44,595 bases of DNA from positions 1-44,595 of the forward strand of contig SRJI02000041.1 of NCBI GenBank assembly GCA_005473895.2, given 5' to 3'. Numbering within the stretch: position 1 is the stretch's first letter; every line of letters starts with the position of its first letter. Below are positions 34,068-41,693 of this stretch, piece after piece. The notes below the pieces were generated by a model. That model ran no database searches, had not been told where the DNA came from, and was given only the letters and a program-made list of their open reading frames with translations. The translations under genes were made by a program, and so were the position numbers. The DNA is from Carideicomes alvinocaridis (GTDB taxonomy: Bacteria > Pseudomonadota > Alphaproteobacteria > Rhodobacterales > Rhodobacteraceae).

Positions 34068-34613
34068 TCAGCGGCGGCCGGGCAGCTTGCGCATGGCCTC
34101 GCTGGCGGGCGGGCGGCACCATTCCGGGTGACGCGCCGCTTCCCGCTTCATGGCGCGGCGAAACCGCAGCCATGCGCCCGGTCCCGGCAGGCGGGGGATA
34201 TGCGCAAGCTCCCAGTGAAACCCGTTCAGCGGATCGTCGAAGAAGACGGCATAATAGCCCGGCGCGTAGACCGCGTATTCCTGCGGAAGGTCCGTCACCG
34301 CGATCCCCCGCGCGCAGAGGAAGTCGCGGTGAAAGGCGTCGATCTCCGCCCGGTTGCGCGCCCAGAGCGCGATGTGATGAAGGCCCACGGGTCGCGCCGC
34401 GTGGTCCAGCCGCGTCCCGGAGCGGGCGGGCTGGATGCCGATATAGCTGTGGGGCACCGGGAAGCGCGCCATGTAGTAGGTGGAGCGATAGCCGATATCG
34501 AGGGTCCAGAAGCTCTTGTAGCCCAGCCAGCCGAACATGGCATCGTAGAAGGCGATCGACCTGTCGTAGTCGAGAACCGAAAGCTCGATGTGGTTGACGC
34601 CTCTCCAGCGCAT
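34068..34613 (-). CDS. VOC/glyoxalase-superfamily protein
   Basis: 181 residues from the ATG at 34611-34613, with GGGAGG 9 bases upstream; a longer open frame exists but lacks a ribosome site. The first beta-alpha-beta module begins VNHIELSVLDYDRSIAFYDA, typical of VOC metalloproteins. The second begins GLHHIALWARNRAEIDAFHR and ends YAVYAPGYYAVFFDDPLNGF. Potential metal ligands are His8, His75 or 76 and the final acidic residue. VOC members include glyoxalases, dioxygenases and resistance proteins, so no reaction is assigned. A C-terminal Arg-rich tail follows the fold. Confidence 0.83.
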   Translation of the reverse strand: MRWRGVNHIELSVLDYDRSIAFYDAMFGWLGYKSFWTLDIGYRSTYYMARFPVPHSYIGIQPARSGTRLDHAARPVGLHHIALWARNRAEIDAFHRDFLCARGIAVTDLPQEYAVYAPGYYAVFFDDPLNGFHWELAHIPRLPGPGAWLRFRRAMKREAARHPEWCRPPASEAMRKLPGRR

Positions 34614-34679
34614 CGACGGCGACCTCCCGTGCTGGGCTACCCTGCCGGGCGGGCGGCGCGCTGTCAAAGGGGCGGCACG

Positions 34680-34709
34680 AAAAAGGGCCGGTCGCGGTGA
34701 CCGGCCCTT
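34680..34709 (-). terminator. Rho-independent terminator of the Bax inhibitor-1 gene
   Basis: An 11-bp perfect stem (arms 34683-34693 and 34699-34709; AAGGGCCGGTC and GACCGGCCCTT on the plus strand) with a 5-base loop, followed on the minus strand by TTTTT. It begins 26 bases past the stop codon. The best terminator in the window. Confidence 0.85.
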
Positions 34710-34734
34710 CGCATGATCCGTCCGTCGGAGCGGA

Positions 34735-35472
34735 TTATTCGCGGTTGCCCATGAGCTGCAGCAGGAACATGAACATGTTGATGAAGTCCAGGTAGAGCCG
34801 CAGCGCGCCCATGATGGCGGCCTTGCCCATCCATTCGCTGTCGCCGTGGCCGGCATGCTGGACGTATTCGTTCTTGATCGACTGGGTGTCGTAGGCGGTC
34901 AGCCCGGCGAAGATCAGCACCCCCAGAACCGAGATGGCGAACTGGATCGCCGGCGATCCGAGGAAGATGTTGATGATCGAGGCCACGATCAGGCCGATCA
35001 CGCCCATGATCAGGAAGGAGCCCCAGCCCGAGATATCCTTTTTCGTGGTGTAGCCCCAGAGGGACAGGCCGGCGAAGGAGATCGCGGTCACCAAGAAGAC
35101 CTGCGCGATCGAGAAGCCGGTGAAGGCCACGAAGATCCAGGACAGGGACAGGCCCATCACTGCCGCGAAGGCGTAGAAGAACAGCTGCGCCCCGGCGGCG
35201 GAGAGCTTGTTGATGGCCGCGCCGAAGGCGAAGACCATGATCAGCGGGGCGAACATCACGATCCAGCCCAGGATGTTGGGCTGCAGCGTTTCGGGATTGC
35301 GGAACACGGACAGGAGTTCCGGGCTGGTGCCGACGGCCCAGGCCACCAGGAACGTCAGGAACATGCCGACCGACATGGTCCCGTAGACCTTGTTCATGTG
35401 GGCGCGAAGTCCCTCGTCAATCTGGCCGGCACGCGCGCCCACGCCCGCCCGGATTGTGTTGAATTCCGCCAT
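34735..35472 (-). CDS. Bax inhibitor-1/YccA-family membrane protein
   Basis: 245 residues with seven predicted membrane segments. Family landmarks: the N-terminal RAHMNKVYGTMSVGMFLTFL, GYTTKKDISGWGSFLIMG (the conserved cytosolic loop), and the C-terminal ALRLYLDFINMFMFLLQLM. These proteins sit in the inner membrane. The Bacillus homologue is a pH-sensitive calcium leak channel, and E. coli YccA modulates FtsH. The GGAGG ribosome site lies 6 bases before the ATG. A promoter and a leader hairpin are visible upstream and a strong terminator downstream, so the gene is probably a single-gene transcript. Confidence 0.92.
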   Translation of the reverse strand: MAEFNTIRAGVGARAGQIDEGLRAHMNKVYGTMSVGMFLTFLVAWAVGTSPELLSVFRNPETLQPNILGWIVMFAPLIMVFAFGAAINKLSAAGAQLFFYAFAAVMGLSLSWIFVAFTGFSIAQVFLVTAISFAGLSLWGYTTKKDISGWGSFLIMGVIGLIVASIINIFLGSPAIQFAISVLGVLIFAGLTAYDTQSIKNEYVQHAGHGDSEWMGKAAIMGALRLYLDFINMFMFLLQLMGNRE

Positions 35473-35500
35473 CTAAGCCTCCGATTTCATACCTTCCCTC

Positions 35501-35563
35501 GTTGCGGAGTTTCCTCTCCGCAACCGTCAGGGGAGATATTGGCAGAAGACGCGCGATTTTCAA
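35501..35563 (-). promoter_or_regulatory. Promoter and 5' leader hairpin of the Bax inhibitor-1 gene
   Basis: On the minus strand, -35 TTGAAA (35558-35563), a 16-17 bp spacer, and -10 CAATAT/AATATC (35535-35541). Just downstream is a perfect 9-bp stem: plus-strand arms GTTGCGGAG (35501-35509) and CTCCGCAAC (35516-35524), with a 6-base loop. The hairpin would sit close to the transcript 5' end, well upstream of the ribosome site, and could stabilise the message. Confidence 0.55.
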
Positions 35564-35658
35564 GGTTCCCTGCGGCCCTGTGGCGCCTGTTCACGCGACC
35601 GTCAGAAGGCGGCCGGGACCGGCACTTACGGGGGATCGTCTCCGCGGGCCCGCCGGCC

Positions 35659-35874
35659 TCAGCGGAGCCAGTGCTGCGGCACGTCCCAGGGGGCGCGCCG
35701 CGCTTCGGTCCGGGCCTCCGCCTCGGTCAGTCCGATATCGTCGAGCCGCGTCGCGTCGAGCTGGGCCAGCTGCTTGCGCTGCCGCCACAGGGAAAAGAGG
35801 TCGAGCAGCCCGACCCGGCGCCGCCGGACCAGGGGAGAGCCGCAATCGCCGGCGACGGAACGAGAAAAAGACAT
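35659..35874 (-). CDS. Small DUF1127 protein
   Basis: 71 residues. The C-terminal half has the DUF1127 (YjiS-like) pattern: LFSLWRQRKQLAQLDATRL, then DDIGLTEAEARTEARRAPWD, and ends with VPQHWLR. Arginine-rich DUF1127 proteins are small and often stress-induced in alphaproteobacteria; some family members influence RNA or phosphate metabolism, but the function here is unknown. The N-terminal 25 residues are basic (VRRRR) and look less conserved. Divergent from a LysR gene with a shared AT-rich promoter region. Confidence 0.82.
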   Translation of the reverse strand: MSFSRSVAGDCGSPLVRRRRVGLLDLFSLWRQRKQLAQLDATRLDDIGLTEAEARTEARRAPWDVPQHWLR

Positions 35875-35925
35875 ATCGCTTTCCTTTGCAAACGGTGATG
35901 ATCGAGGGGCAATTCATTTCATGCC

Positions 35926-35953
35926 TTGATATATCGCCCGGCTGTTGCATAAT
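35926..35953 (+). promoter_or_regulatory. Promoter of the LysR gene at 36031
   Basis: -35 TTGATA (35926-35931), a 16-bp spacer, and -10 CATAAT (35948-35953), in the AT-rich gap shared with the divergent DUF1127 gene. About 75 bases separate it from the LysR start. Confidence 0.5.
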
Positions 35954-36030
35954 GAAAGCGAATGTTTGGAATGCGAGTCATCAGCGGTCGTGAAGCTTTG
36001 CGCCGCGATCCGGCCCCGGGGGGATCATCG

Positions 36031-36912
36031 ATGCGAAACATGGATGTGACGACGCTCCGCTCCTTCGTGGCGGTGGCGCAGAATGGCGGGGTGACGCGCG
36101 CCGCCGGCTTCCTGAACCTGACGCAATCCGCCGTCTCCATGCAGATCAAGCGGCTGGAGGAGATGCTGGGCATCGCGCTCTTCGACCGCACCGGCCGGCG
36201 CATCCAGCTCACTCCGGCGGGCGAGCAGATGCTGACCTATGCGCGGCGGATGGTGGACCTCAACGACGAGGTCATCACCCGGCTCACCGATCACAGCCAC
36301 GAGGGCGAGATCGTGCTGGGCGTGCCCCATGACGTCGTCTACCCGGTCATCCCGCGGGTGCTGAAGCGGTTCAACTGCGAATATCCCCGGGTGAAGGTGC
36401 AACTCATCGCCTCCTACACCGATCACCTGAAGGCGGCCTATGCGCAGGGCAAGGTCGACCTGACGCTGACCACGGAATACGGGCTGGACGAGGGCGGGCA
36501 GACGCTGGCCGAGGTACCGTTGCGCTGGATCGGCGCGCCGGACGGCACCGCCTATCGCACCCGGCCGCTGCGCTTTGCCTCCGGGCGGCGCTGCCGGTTC
36601 CGGCCGGTGGCGATCCGGCTGCTGGACGAGATGGGCCTGCCCTGGGAACTGGCGGTGGATTCAGAATCCGACCGCACCATCGAGGCGACGGTGGCCGCCG
36701 ACCTTGCCGTGGGTGCCATGCTTGAAGGGACCGAGCCGCCGCACCTCGCGCCCCTGCCGGCGGGCTGCGGGTTGCCGGATCTCGGCACCCAGCTGATCAA
36801 CCTCTATGTCAGCGACACCGGCCCGCTGACCCGCGAGCTGGGCGAGATGATCCGGCAGGGCTATGCCGCGCCGGAACGCGCCACGGAACGGGTGGCCATC
36901 CGCGCGGTCTAG
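36031..36912 (+). CDS. LysR-family regulator (LrhA-like)
   Basis: 293 residues from the ATG at 36031, chosen because a GGGGGG stretch lies about 8 bases upstream; in-frame ATGs at 35962 and 35971 would add a non-conserved extension. The winged helix contains LRSFVAVAQNGGVTRAAGF and LTQSAVSMQIKRLEEMLGIA (about 7-45), and the effector domain starts near GEIVLGVPHDVVYPVIPRVL. The C-terminal domain is slightly short for the family. It resembles the LrhA/PecT group. Divergent from DUF1127, which may be its target, though no operator was defined. Confidence 0.88.
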   Translation: MRNMDVTTLRSFVAVAQNGGVTRAAGFLNLTQSAVSMQIKRLEEMLGIALFDRTGRRIQLTPAGEQMLTYARRMVDLNDEVITRLTDHSHEGEIVLGVPHDVVYPVIPRVLKRFNCEYPRVKVQLIASYTDHLKAAYAQGKVDLTLTTEYGLDEGGQTLAEVPLRWIGAPDGTAYRTRPLRFASGRRCRFRPVAIRLLDEMGLPWELAVDSESDRTIEATVAADLAVGAMLEGTEPPHLAPLPAGCGLPDLGTQLINLYVSDTGPLTRELGEMIRQGYAAPERATERVAIRAV

Positions 36913-37051
36913 GCAGAGCAGAGCGCCGGTTAACCGTTTTCGCAATGGTTGTGCAAAAACTGCACGTTCGACAACCGGCGCTTTTCCGCGCGCTCTCCCG
37001 GCCTTGGCGGGCGGGCAGGAGGCCCGCTCGCCGAAGGCCCGGCGCGCGCCG

Positions 37052-38017
37052 TCATTCCGTCGTGCGGATCACCACCTTCCCGGTGCTTTTCCGGCTGCGC
37101 AGCAATTCCAGCCCTTCCGACACCCGGTCCAGCGGCAGCACGTGGCTGACATGCGGACGAAGCCGGCCCGCGCCGTACCAGTCGAACAGCCTGCGGTAGC
37201 TGTCGGCGATGACCTGCGGGCGGAAGCTCTTGTAGGCGCCCCAGTAGAACCCGTGCACGGTGATGTTCTTGACCAGCAGGTGGTTGGCCTTGATTTGCGG
37301 TACCTCCCCGCTGGCGAACCCAATGGTCAGCACGCGGGCCTCGGGATTGCAGGCGCGGAAGGCCGCGGTGAACTGGTCGCCGCCCACCGGGTCATAGACC
37401 ACGTCGGCGCCGCCCAAATCCTTGATTGCGCTGCGTAAATCGGTTTCCGTCGCGTCGATGAGATGGTCGGCGCCGGCGCGCTGCGCGACCTCCAGCTTGT
37501 CGCGGCCGCGGGCCACGGCGACCACCTCGGCCCCCATGATCTTGCCGATTTCCACGGCGGTCAGGCCGACCCCGCCGGCGGCCCCCAGCACCACGAGGCG
37601 CTCGCCCGGCTGCAGCCGTGCCCGGTGCTCCAGCGCCACGTGGCTGGTGCCATAGGCGATCTGGAAGCCGGCAGCGATCTCGGCCGGCATGTCATCGGGC
37701 AGGGGAATGACCTCGGAGGCGGGGAAGCAGCCGTATTCCGCGAGCCCCCCGTGACCGCCCACCACGGCGATTCGAGTGCCTGGGGCCGGCCCCTCCACGC
37801 CTTCGCCGAGCGAGTCGATCGTGCCTGCGACTTCCATGCCAAGCGTGAAGGGCGCGTCGGGGATATCCTGGTAGGTGCCTTTCTCGATCAAAATATCCGC
37901 AAAGTTGAGGCCGCACGCCTCGATCCGGACACCCACCTGACCCTTGCTCGGCGAAGGTCGGCCGATTTCCGTCAGGCGCGCCGGCGCTCCCTGTTCGGCG
38001 ATATGGAATGCGCGCAT
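37052..38017 (-). CDS. NADPH:quinone oxidoreductase-like, zinc-independent MDR protein
   Basis: 321 residues of the medium-chain dehydrogenase/reductase superfamily. It begins MRAFHIAEQGAPARLTEIGR, with the catalytic-domain segment EACGLNFADILIEKGTYQ. The Rossmann motif is VVLGAAGGVGLTAVEIGKIM (about 144-163), followed by AGADHLIDATETDL. The zinc-ligand cysteines of alcohol dehydrogenases are absent, as in quinone oxidoreductases and some enoyl reductases. Reaction: NADPH-dependent reduction of a quinone or activated alkene, substrate unknown. Divergent from an XRE gene. Confidence 0.9.
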   Translation of the reverse strand: MRAFHIAEQGAPARLTEIGRPSPSKGQVGVRIEACGLNFADILIEKGTYQDIPDAPFTLGMEVAGTIDSLGEGVEGPAPGTRIAVVGGHGGLAEYGCFPASEVIPLPDDMPAEIAAGFQIAYGTSHVALEHRARLQPGERLVVLGAAGGVGLTAVEIGKIMGAEVVAVARGRDKLEVAQRAGADHLIDATETDLRSAIKDLGGADVVYDPVGGDQFTAAFRACNPEARVLTIGFASGEVPQIKANHLLVKNITVHGFYWGAYKSFRPQVIADSYRRLFDWYGAGRLRPHVSHVLPLDRVSEGLELLRSRKSTGKVVIRTTE

Positions 38018-38320
38018 GCTGATTTCTCCTTTGTTCCAAGGGCTAAGCCTGAGCCCGGCAGAGTGGTGAAATCAAGCACGATGTCGCAACGGAAGGCCGC
38101 CTGCGACTTGAAGCTTGCATTTTGAAACTCGTTAAAAGTGTGTCAAAAGACAGGTCTCATCCTAAAATTTTGCTAAACTGCTTGCTGCCGGTCACGATCT
38201 TGCTATGGTTTCGCCACGCTGAAGGGATGCGCGGCGTGCGAGAACAGGACCGCCTTGCGGTTGAATTTCCAGTGCGGACCGCGCTCGGCGGTGCCGCGTA
38301 CTGACGAAAAGGAAACGAGT
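38018..38320. promoter_or_regulatory. Shared intergenic region of quinone oxidoreductase and XRE genes
   Basis: About 300 bp with an AT-rich core (38105-38210) between divergent genes. A possible plus-strand promoter is TTGCTG (38182-38187), 16 bp, TATGGT (38204-38209). No clear inverted repeat or gene was found; the short open frames here have no ribosome sites or family resemblance. Confidence 0.4.
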
Positions 38321-38686
38321 ATGACGCACCCGGTGGACGTGCATGTGGGCAAACGCATCCGGCACAGGCGCTGGCTTGTGGGGATGACGCAGCAGCAACT
38401 CGCAGAGCATGTCGGAATCAAGTTCCAGCAAATCCAGAAATACGAGACCGGCGCGAACCGCGTCAGCGCCTCGCGGCTCTGGGACATCTCCGACGCGCTC
38501 GACGTGCCGGTGAGCTTCTTCTTCGAAGGGCTGGAAGGCGGCGGAGAGGCCGGGGCGGAAAACGTGCCCGCCGACCTGCTGGGCGACAAGGAGGCGCTGG
38601 ATCTGGTGCGCTCCTACTATGCCATTCCCGAAAACCAGCGCAAACGCCTGTTCGAACTGGCCCGCGTGCTGAGCGACGTGGCCTGA
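38321..38686 (+). CDS. XRE-family (SinR-like) transcriptional regulator
   Basis: 121 residues from the ATG at 38321, with AAAAGGAAA upstream. The helix-turn-helix spans about 12-66: VGKRIRHRRWLVGMTQQQLA, then GIKFQQIQKYETGANRVSAS and LWDISDALDVPVSFFFEGL. The C-terminus (ALDLVRSYYAIPENQRKRLF) is helical and typical of the alphaproteobacterial cluster of these regulators. Probably a cytoplasmic DNA-binding protein controlling a few genes; the target is unknown. hisN follows 66 bp downstream on the same strand. Confidence 0.9.
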   Translation: MTHPVDVHVGKRIRHRRWLVGMTQQQLAEHVGIKFQQIQKYETGANRVSASRLWDISDALDVPVSFFFEGLEGGGEAGAENVPADLLGDKEALDLVRSYYAIPENQRKRLFELARVLSDVA

Positions 38687-38752
38687 CGGACCATGCTGCA
38701 GGCGCATTATGGCGCTTGACCGGCTGAGGCGCCACGTGGCAATTGGCGCCTC

Positions 38753-39559
38753 ATGCCCGACCAGACCGATCCCCTGACAAGCGAATTGTGGGCCACGGCA
38801 CATGCCATGGCCGATGCCGCGCGTACCGAAACGCTGCGGCATTTCCGCGTCGCGGGGCTGGTCTCCGACAACAAGCTGGCTTCGGGCTTCGACCCGGTCA
38901 CCGAGGCCGATCGCGCCGCCGAGCGGGCGATGCGCGCCGTGCTGGCCGAACGGCGGCCCGAGGACGGGATCCTGGGCGAGGAATTCGAGTCGAGCCAAGG
39001 CACCAGCGGCCTGACCTGGGTGATCGACCCGATCGACGGCACCCGCGGCTATATCAGCGGCACGCCCACCTGGGGGGTGCTGATCGCGGTGGGAGACGGA
39101 GACCGCGTGCAGTTGGGCATCGTCGACCAGCCCTATATCGGCGAGCGGTTCTGCGGCGGTTTCGGCGAGGCCTGGGTCGACGGGCCGATGGGCCGCGCGC
39201 CGCTGCGCAGCCGGCCCTGCGCGGGGCTATCGGATGCGGTGCTCTTCTCCACCTTCCCCGAGGTCGGCAGCGAGGCCGAGCGCCGCGGCTTCGAGGCGGT
39301 GCGCGACCGCGTGCGGCTGACCCGCTACGGGATGGATTGCTACGCCTATGCGCTGGTCGCGGCGGGGCAGGTGGACCTGGTGATCGAGGCCGGCCTGCAT
39401 GCCTATGACGTCCAGGGCCCGATCGGCGTGATCGAGGCGGCGGGCGGGATCGTCACCGACTGGCAGGGCGGCCCGGCGCTGAATGGCGGCCGGATCGTCG
39501 CGGCGGGTTCGGTCGAGGTCCATGCCGAGGCGCTGGAGCTGCTTTCGCGCGCGATTTGA
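38753..39559 (+). CDS. hisN: Histidinol-phosphatase, inositol monophosphatase fold
   Basis: 268 residues. Metal-binding motifs of the IMPase superfamily: GEEFESS (Glu near 80), WVIDPIDGTRGYISGTPTWG (DPIDGT near 93) and HAYDVQGPIGVIEAAGG (third Asp). The TRxxxxGxPxWG extension matches HisN, the enzyme that removes phosphate from L-histidinol phosphate in histidine synthesis, and distinguishes it from SuhB. Role: cytoplasmic biosynthesis. Located between the XRE regulator and a purine deaminase gene, not in a his operon, as is common in alphaproteobacteria. Confidence 0.9.
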   Translation: MPDQTDPLTSELWATAHAMADAARTETLRHFRVAGLVSDNKLASGFDPVTEADRAAERAMRAVLAERRPEDGILGEEFESSQGTSGLTWVIDPIDGTRGYISGTPTWGVLIAVGDGDRVQLGIVDQPYIGERFCGGFGEAWVDGPMGRAPLRSRPCAGLSDAVLFSTFPEVGSEAERRGFEAVRDRVRLTRYGMDCYAYALVAAGQVDLVIEAGLHAYDVQGPIGVIEAAGGIVTDWQGGPALNGGRIVAAGSVEVHAEALELLSRAI

Positions 39560-39638
39560 AACACTTGCGCCGCGCTTTTTGCTTGGAGCCGCGGGGCGCC
39601 GCGGCCTAGTCTCGCCCATCCATTGGCCCGAGGTTCCG

Positions 39639-40982
39639 ATGCCAGACCTGCTGATCCGCGCCGCCGACACGATCCTGACCATGGATGACGACCGGCGCGA
39701 GCTGTCGGGGGCGGATATCCTGCTGCAGGGCGGCGCGATCGTCGCGATCGGTGCGGATCTGGAGGCGCCGCCGGGGGCCGAGATCCTGCGCGCCGAGGGC
39801 TGCGTGGTGACGCCCGGCCTGGTCAACACGCACCACCACCTCTACCAGAGCCTCACCCGGGCCGTGCCCGGCGGGCAGGATGCGCTGCTTTTCGGCTGGC
39901 TGCGGACCCTCTATCCGATCTGGTCCCGCTTCGGCCCGGAAGAGATGCGCATCTCGGCCATGACGGGGCTGGCGGAGCTGGCTTTGTCGGGATGCTCGCT
40001 CAGCTCCGATCACCTCTATCTCTATCCCAACGGCGCCCGGCTGGACGACACGGTGGAGGCCGCGCAAGAGGTCGGGCTGCGCTTTCACCCGACCCGCGGC
40101 GCCATGAGCATCGGCGAAAGCGATGGCGGCCTGCCCCCCGACGCGCTGGTCGAGGCGGAGGGCGCGATCCTGGAGGATTGCCTGCGGGTGATCGACGCCT
40201 TCCACGACCCGTCGGAGGGGTCGATGTGCCGGGTCGGCGTGGCGCCCTGTTCGCCCTTTTCGGTCAGCCGCGAGCTGATGCGCGACGCGGCGCTGCTGGC
40301 CCGCGACAAGGGGGTGATGCTGCACACCCACCTGGCCGAGAACGCGGAGGACGTGGCCTATTCCGAAGCGACCTTCGGCTGCCGGCCCGGCCAATATGCC
40401 GAGGATCTGGGCTGGACCGGCCCCGATGTCTGGCATGCCCATTGCGTGAAGCTCGACACGCAGGAGATTGATCTCTTTGCGAAATCCCGAACCGGGGTGG
40501 CGCATTGCCCGTGCTCCAACTGCCGGCTGGGATCCGGGATCGCCCCGGTCCGGGCGATGCGGGATGCGGGCGTGCCGGTGGGGCTGGGCGTGGACGGCTC
40601 GGCCTCCAACGACGCGGGCAACCTGGTGCTGGAGGCGCGGCAGGCGATGCTGCTGCAACGGGTGGCGCAGGGGGCGGATGCGATGAGCGCGCGCGAGGCG
40701 CTGGAGATCGCGACCCGCGGCGGGGCCGACGTGCTGGGCCGGCCCGATTGCGGGCGGCTGGCCCCCGGCAAGCGCGCCGATATCGCCATCTGGGACGTGA
40801 GCGGCGTGGAAAGCGCCGGCAGCTGGGATCCGGCGGCGCTGTTGCTGGCCGGCCCCACGCGGGTGCGCGACCTGCTGGTCGAAGGGCGGCGCGTGGTGGC
40901 GGAGGGCCGGCTGGCGACGCTGGACCTGCCCGCGCTGCTGCGGCGCCAGAACGCGCTGGCCCGGCGGCTGGCGGAGGCTTGA
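39639..40982 (+). CDS. 8-oxoguanine deaminase-like amidohydrolase
   Basis: 447 residues of the amidohydrolase superfamily (TrzN/AtzA-like subgroup). Metal and catalytic motifs: VTPGLVNTHHHLYQSL (HxH), MLHTHLAENAEDVAYSEATF (His and Glu), WHAHCVKLD (His) and GLGVDGSASNDAGNL (Asp). The SASNDAGNL stretch and overall pattern fit 8-oxoguanine deaminases, which convert 8-oxoguanine to uric acid in purine damage clean-up. Related enzymes deaminate guanine analogues or triazines, so the assignment is moderate. It lies near a separate guanine deaminase gene on the opposite strand, which strengthens a purine role. Confidence 0.82.
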   Translation: MPDLLIRAADTILTMDDDRRELSGADILLQGGAIVAIGADLEAPPGAEILRAEGCVVTPGLVNTHHHLYQSLTRAVPGGQDALLFGWLRTLYPIWSRFGPEEMRISAMTGLAELALSGCSLSSDHLYLYPNGARLDDTVEAAQEVGLRFHPTRGAMSIGESDGGLPPDALVEAEGAILEDCLRVIDAFHDPSEGSMCRVGVAPCSPFSVSRELMRDAALLARDKGVMLHTHLAENAEDVAYSEATFGCRPGQYAEDLGWTGPDVWHAHCVKLDTQEIDLFAKSRTGVAHCPCSNCRLGSGIAPVRAMRDAGVPVGLGVDGSASNDAGNLVLEARQAMLLQRVAQGADAMSAREALEIATRGGADVLGRPDCGRLAPGKRADIAIWDVSGVESAGSWDPAALLLAGPTRVRDLLVEGRRVVAEGRLATLDLPALLRRQNALARRLAEA

Positions 40983-40995
40983 AAGGAGCGATGCG

Positions 40996-41427
40996 ATGAG
41001 GCTCATGATGGCGGCGCTGCTGGCGCTGGGACTGGCGGGCCCGGGGATGGCGGATCCGGTGCCCGGCGCGGTGCGGGCGCTGAACGAGTTCCGCGTCGCG
41101 CAGGGGCGGGCGCCGCTCGTGGCCTCGCCGGTCCTGCAACAGGTGGCGGAAGGCCATGCGCAGGACATGGCGCGCAACGGCTTCTTCTCGCATCGCGGAT
41201 CGAACGGCAGCACCATCGGCAACCGCGCGCGGGCGGCGGGCTACGGCTATTGCTTCCTGGCCGAGAACATCGCCCGCGGGCAGCGCAGCCTGGACGAGGT
41301 CATGCGGGGCTGGGCCGGGTCGCCGGGCCATCGCCAGAACATGCTGAATCCGCAGGCGCGCGAATTCGGCCTGGCCCGCCAGCGCGGCAACACATGGGTG
41401 ATGGTTCTGGGCCGGCCCGGCTGCTGA
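40996..41427 (+). CDS. CAP/SCP-domain secreted protein
   Basis: 143 residues. A signal peptide, MRLMMAALLALGLAGPGMA, is probably cleaved before DPVPG. The CAP fold follows: LNEFRVAQGRAPL, LQQVAEGHAQDMARNGFFSH (first His), GYCFLAENIARGQ (Glu), and WAGSPGHRQNMLNPQAREFG (second His), ending in WVMVLGRPGC. CAP proteins are extracytoplasmic, and bacterial ones are thought to bind lipids or cell-wall components, with unclear activity. The start is 13 bp after the deaminase stop, with AAAGGAG upstream, so co-transcription is likely. Confidence 0.9.
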   Translation: MRLMMAALLALGLAGPGMADPVPGAVRALNEFRVAQGRAPLVASPVLQQVAEGHAQDMARNGFFSHRGSNGSTIGNRARAAGYGYCFLAENIARGQRSLDEVMRGWAGSPGHRQNMLNPQAREFGLARQRGNTWVMVLGRPGC

Positions 41428-41693
41428 GGCCGCGCCACGATCCGGGGGCGTGATCCAGCGGGGCGCTTCCGCGCGCTTTCATTGTCCAAATCGGCGAGGC
41501 GACGCGCCGCTGCCGGCGTTGCGGCGGATGAGAGGTGACGGCCAGTGCTGGGGAGGCCGCTGAGGGGCGGGTCTGCCCTCAGCAGGCCATATCGATGGTG
41601 AGGCGAGTCGCGCCCGCCTCAAGGACGCTGACGCGCCGCCTGCGGCGGTGGCCTGCGGCCCTCCTTGACCCGGTCCCGACTCGCGGGCCGGGC
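41428..41693. other. Intergenic region between convergent genes
   Basis: 266 bp between the CAP gene and the guanine deaminase gene, which converge. GC-rich with short self-complementary stretches such as CCGCC-TGC-GGCGG near 41635-41650, but no clear T-tailed terminator and no gene. Confidence 0.35.

Noticed and set aside
36947-36976. Inverted repeat GGTTGT ... ACAACC with an inner GTGCA/TGCAC after the LrhA-like LysR gene
   Set aside because: The stem is interrupted and lacks a T-tail; too weak to call a terminator.
38192-38998. A 268-codon minus-strand frame over the XRE and hisN genes
   Set aside because: Antisense to genes with clear motifs; the product has no conserved pattern.
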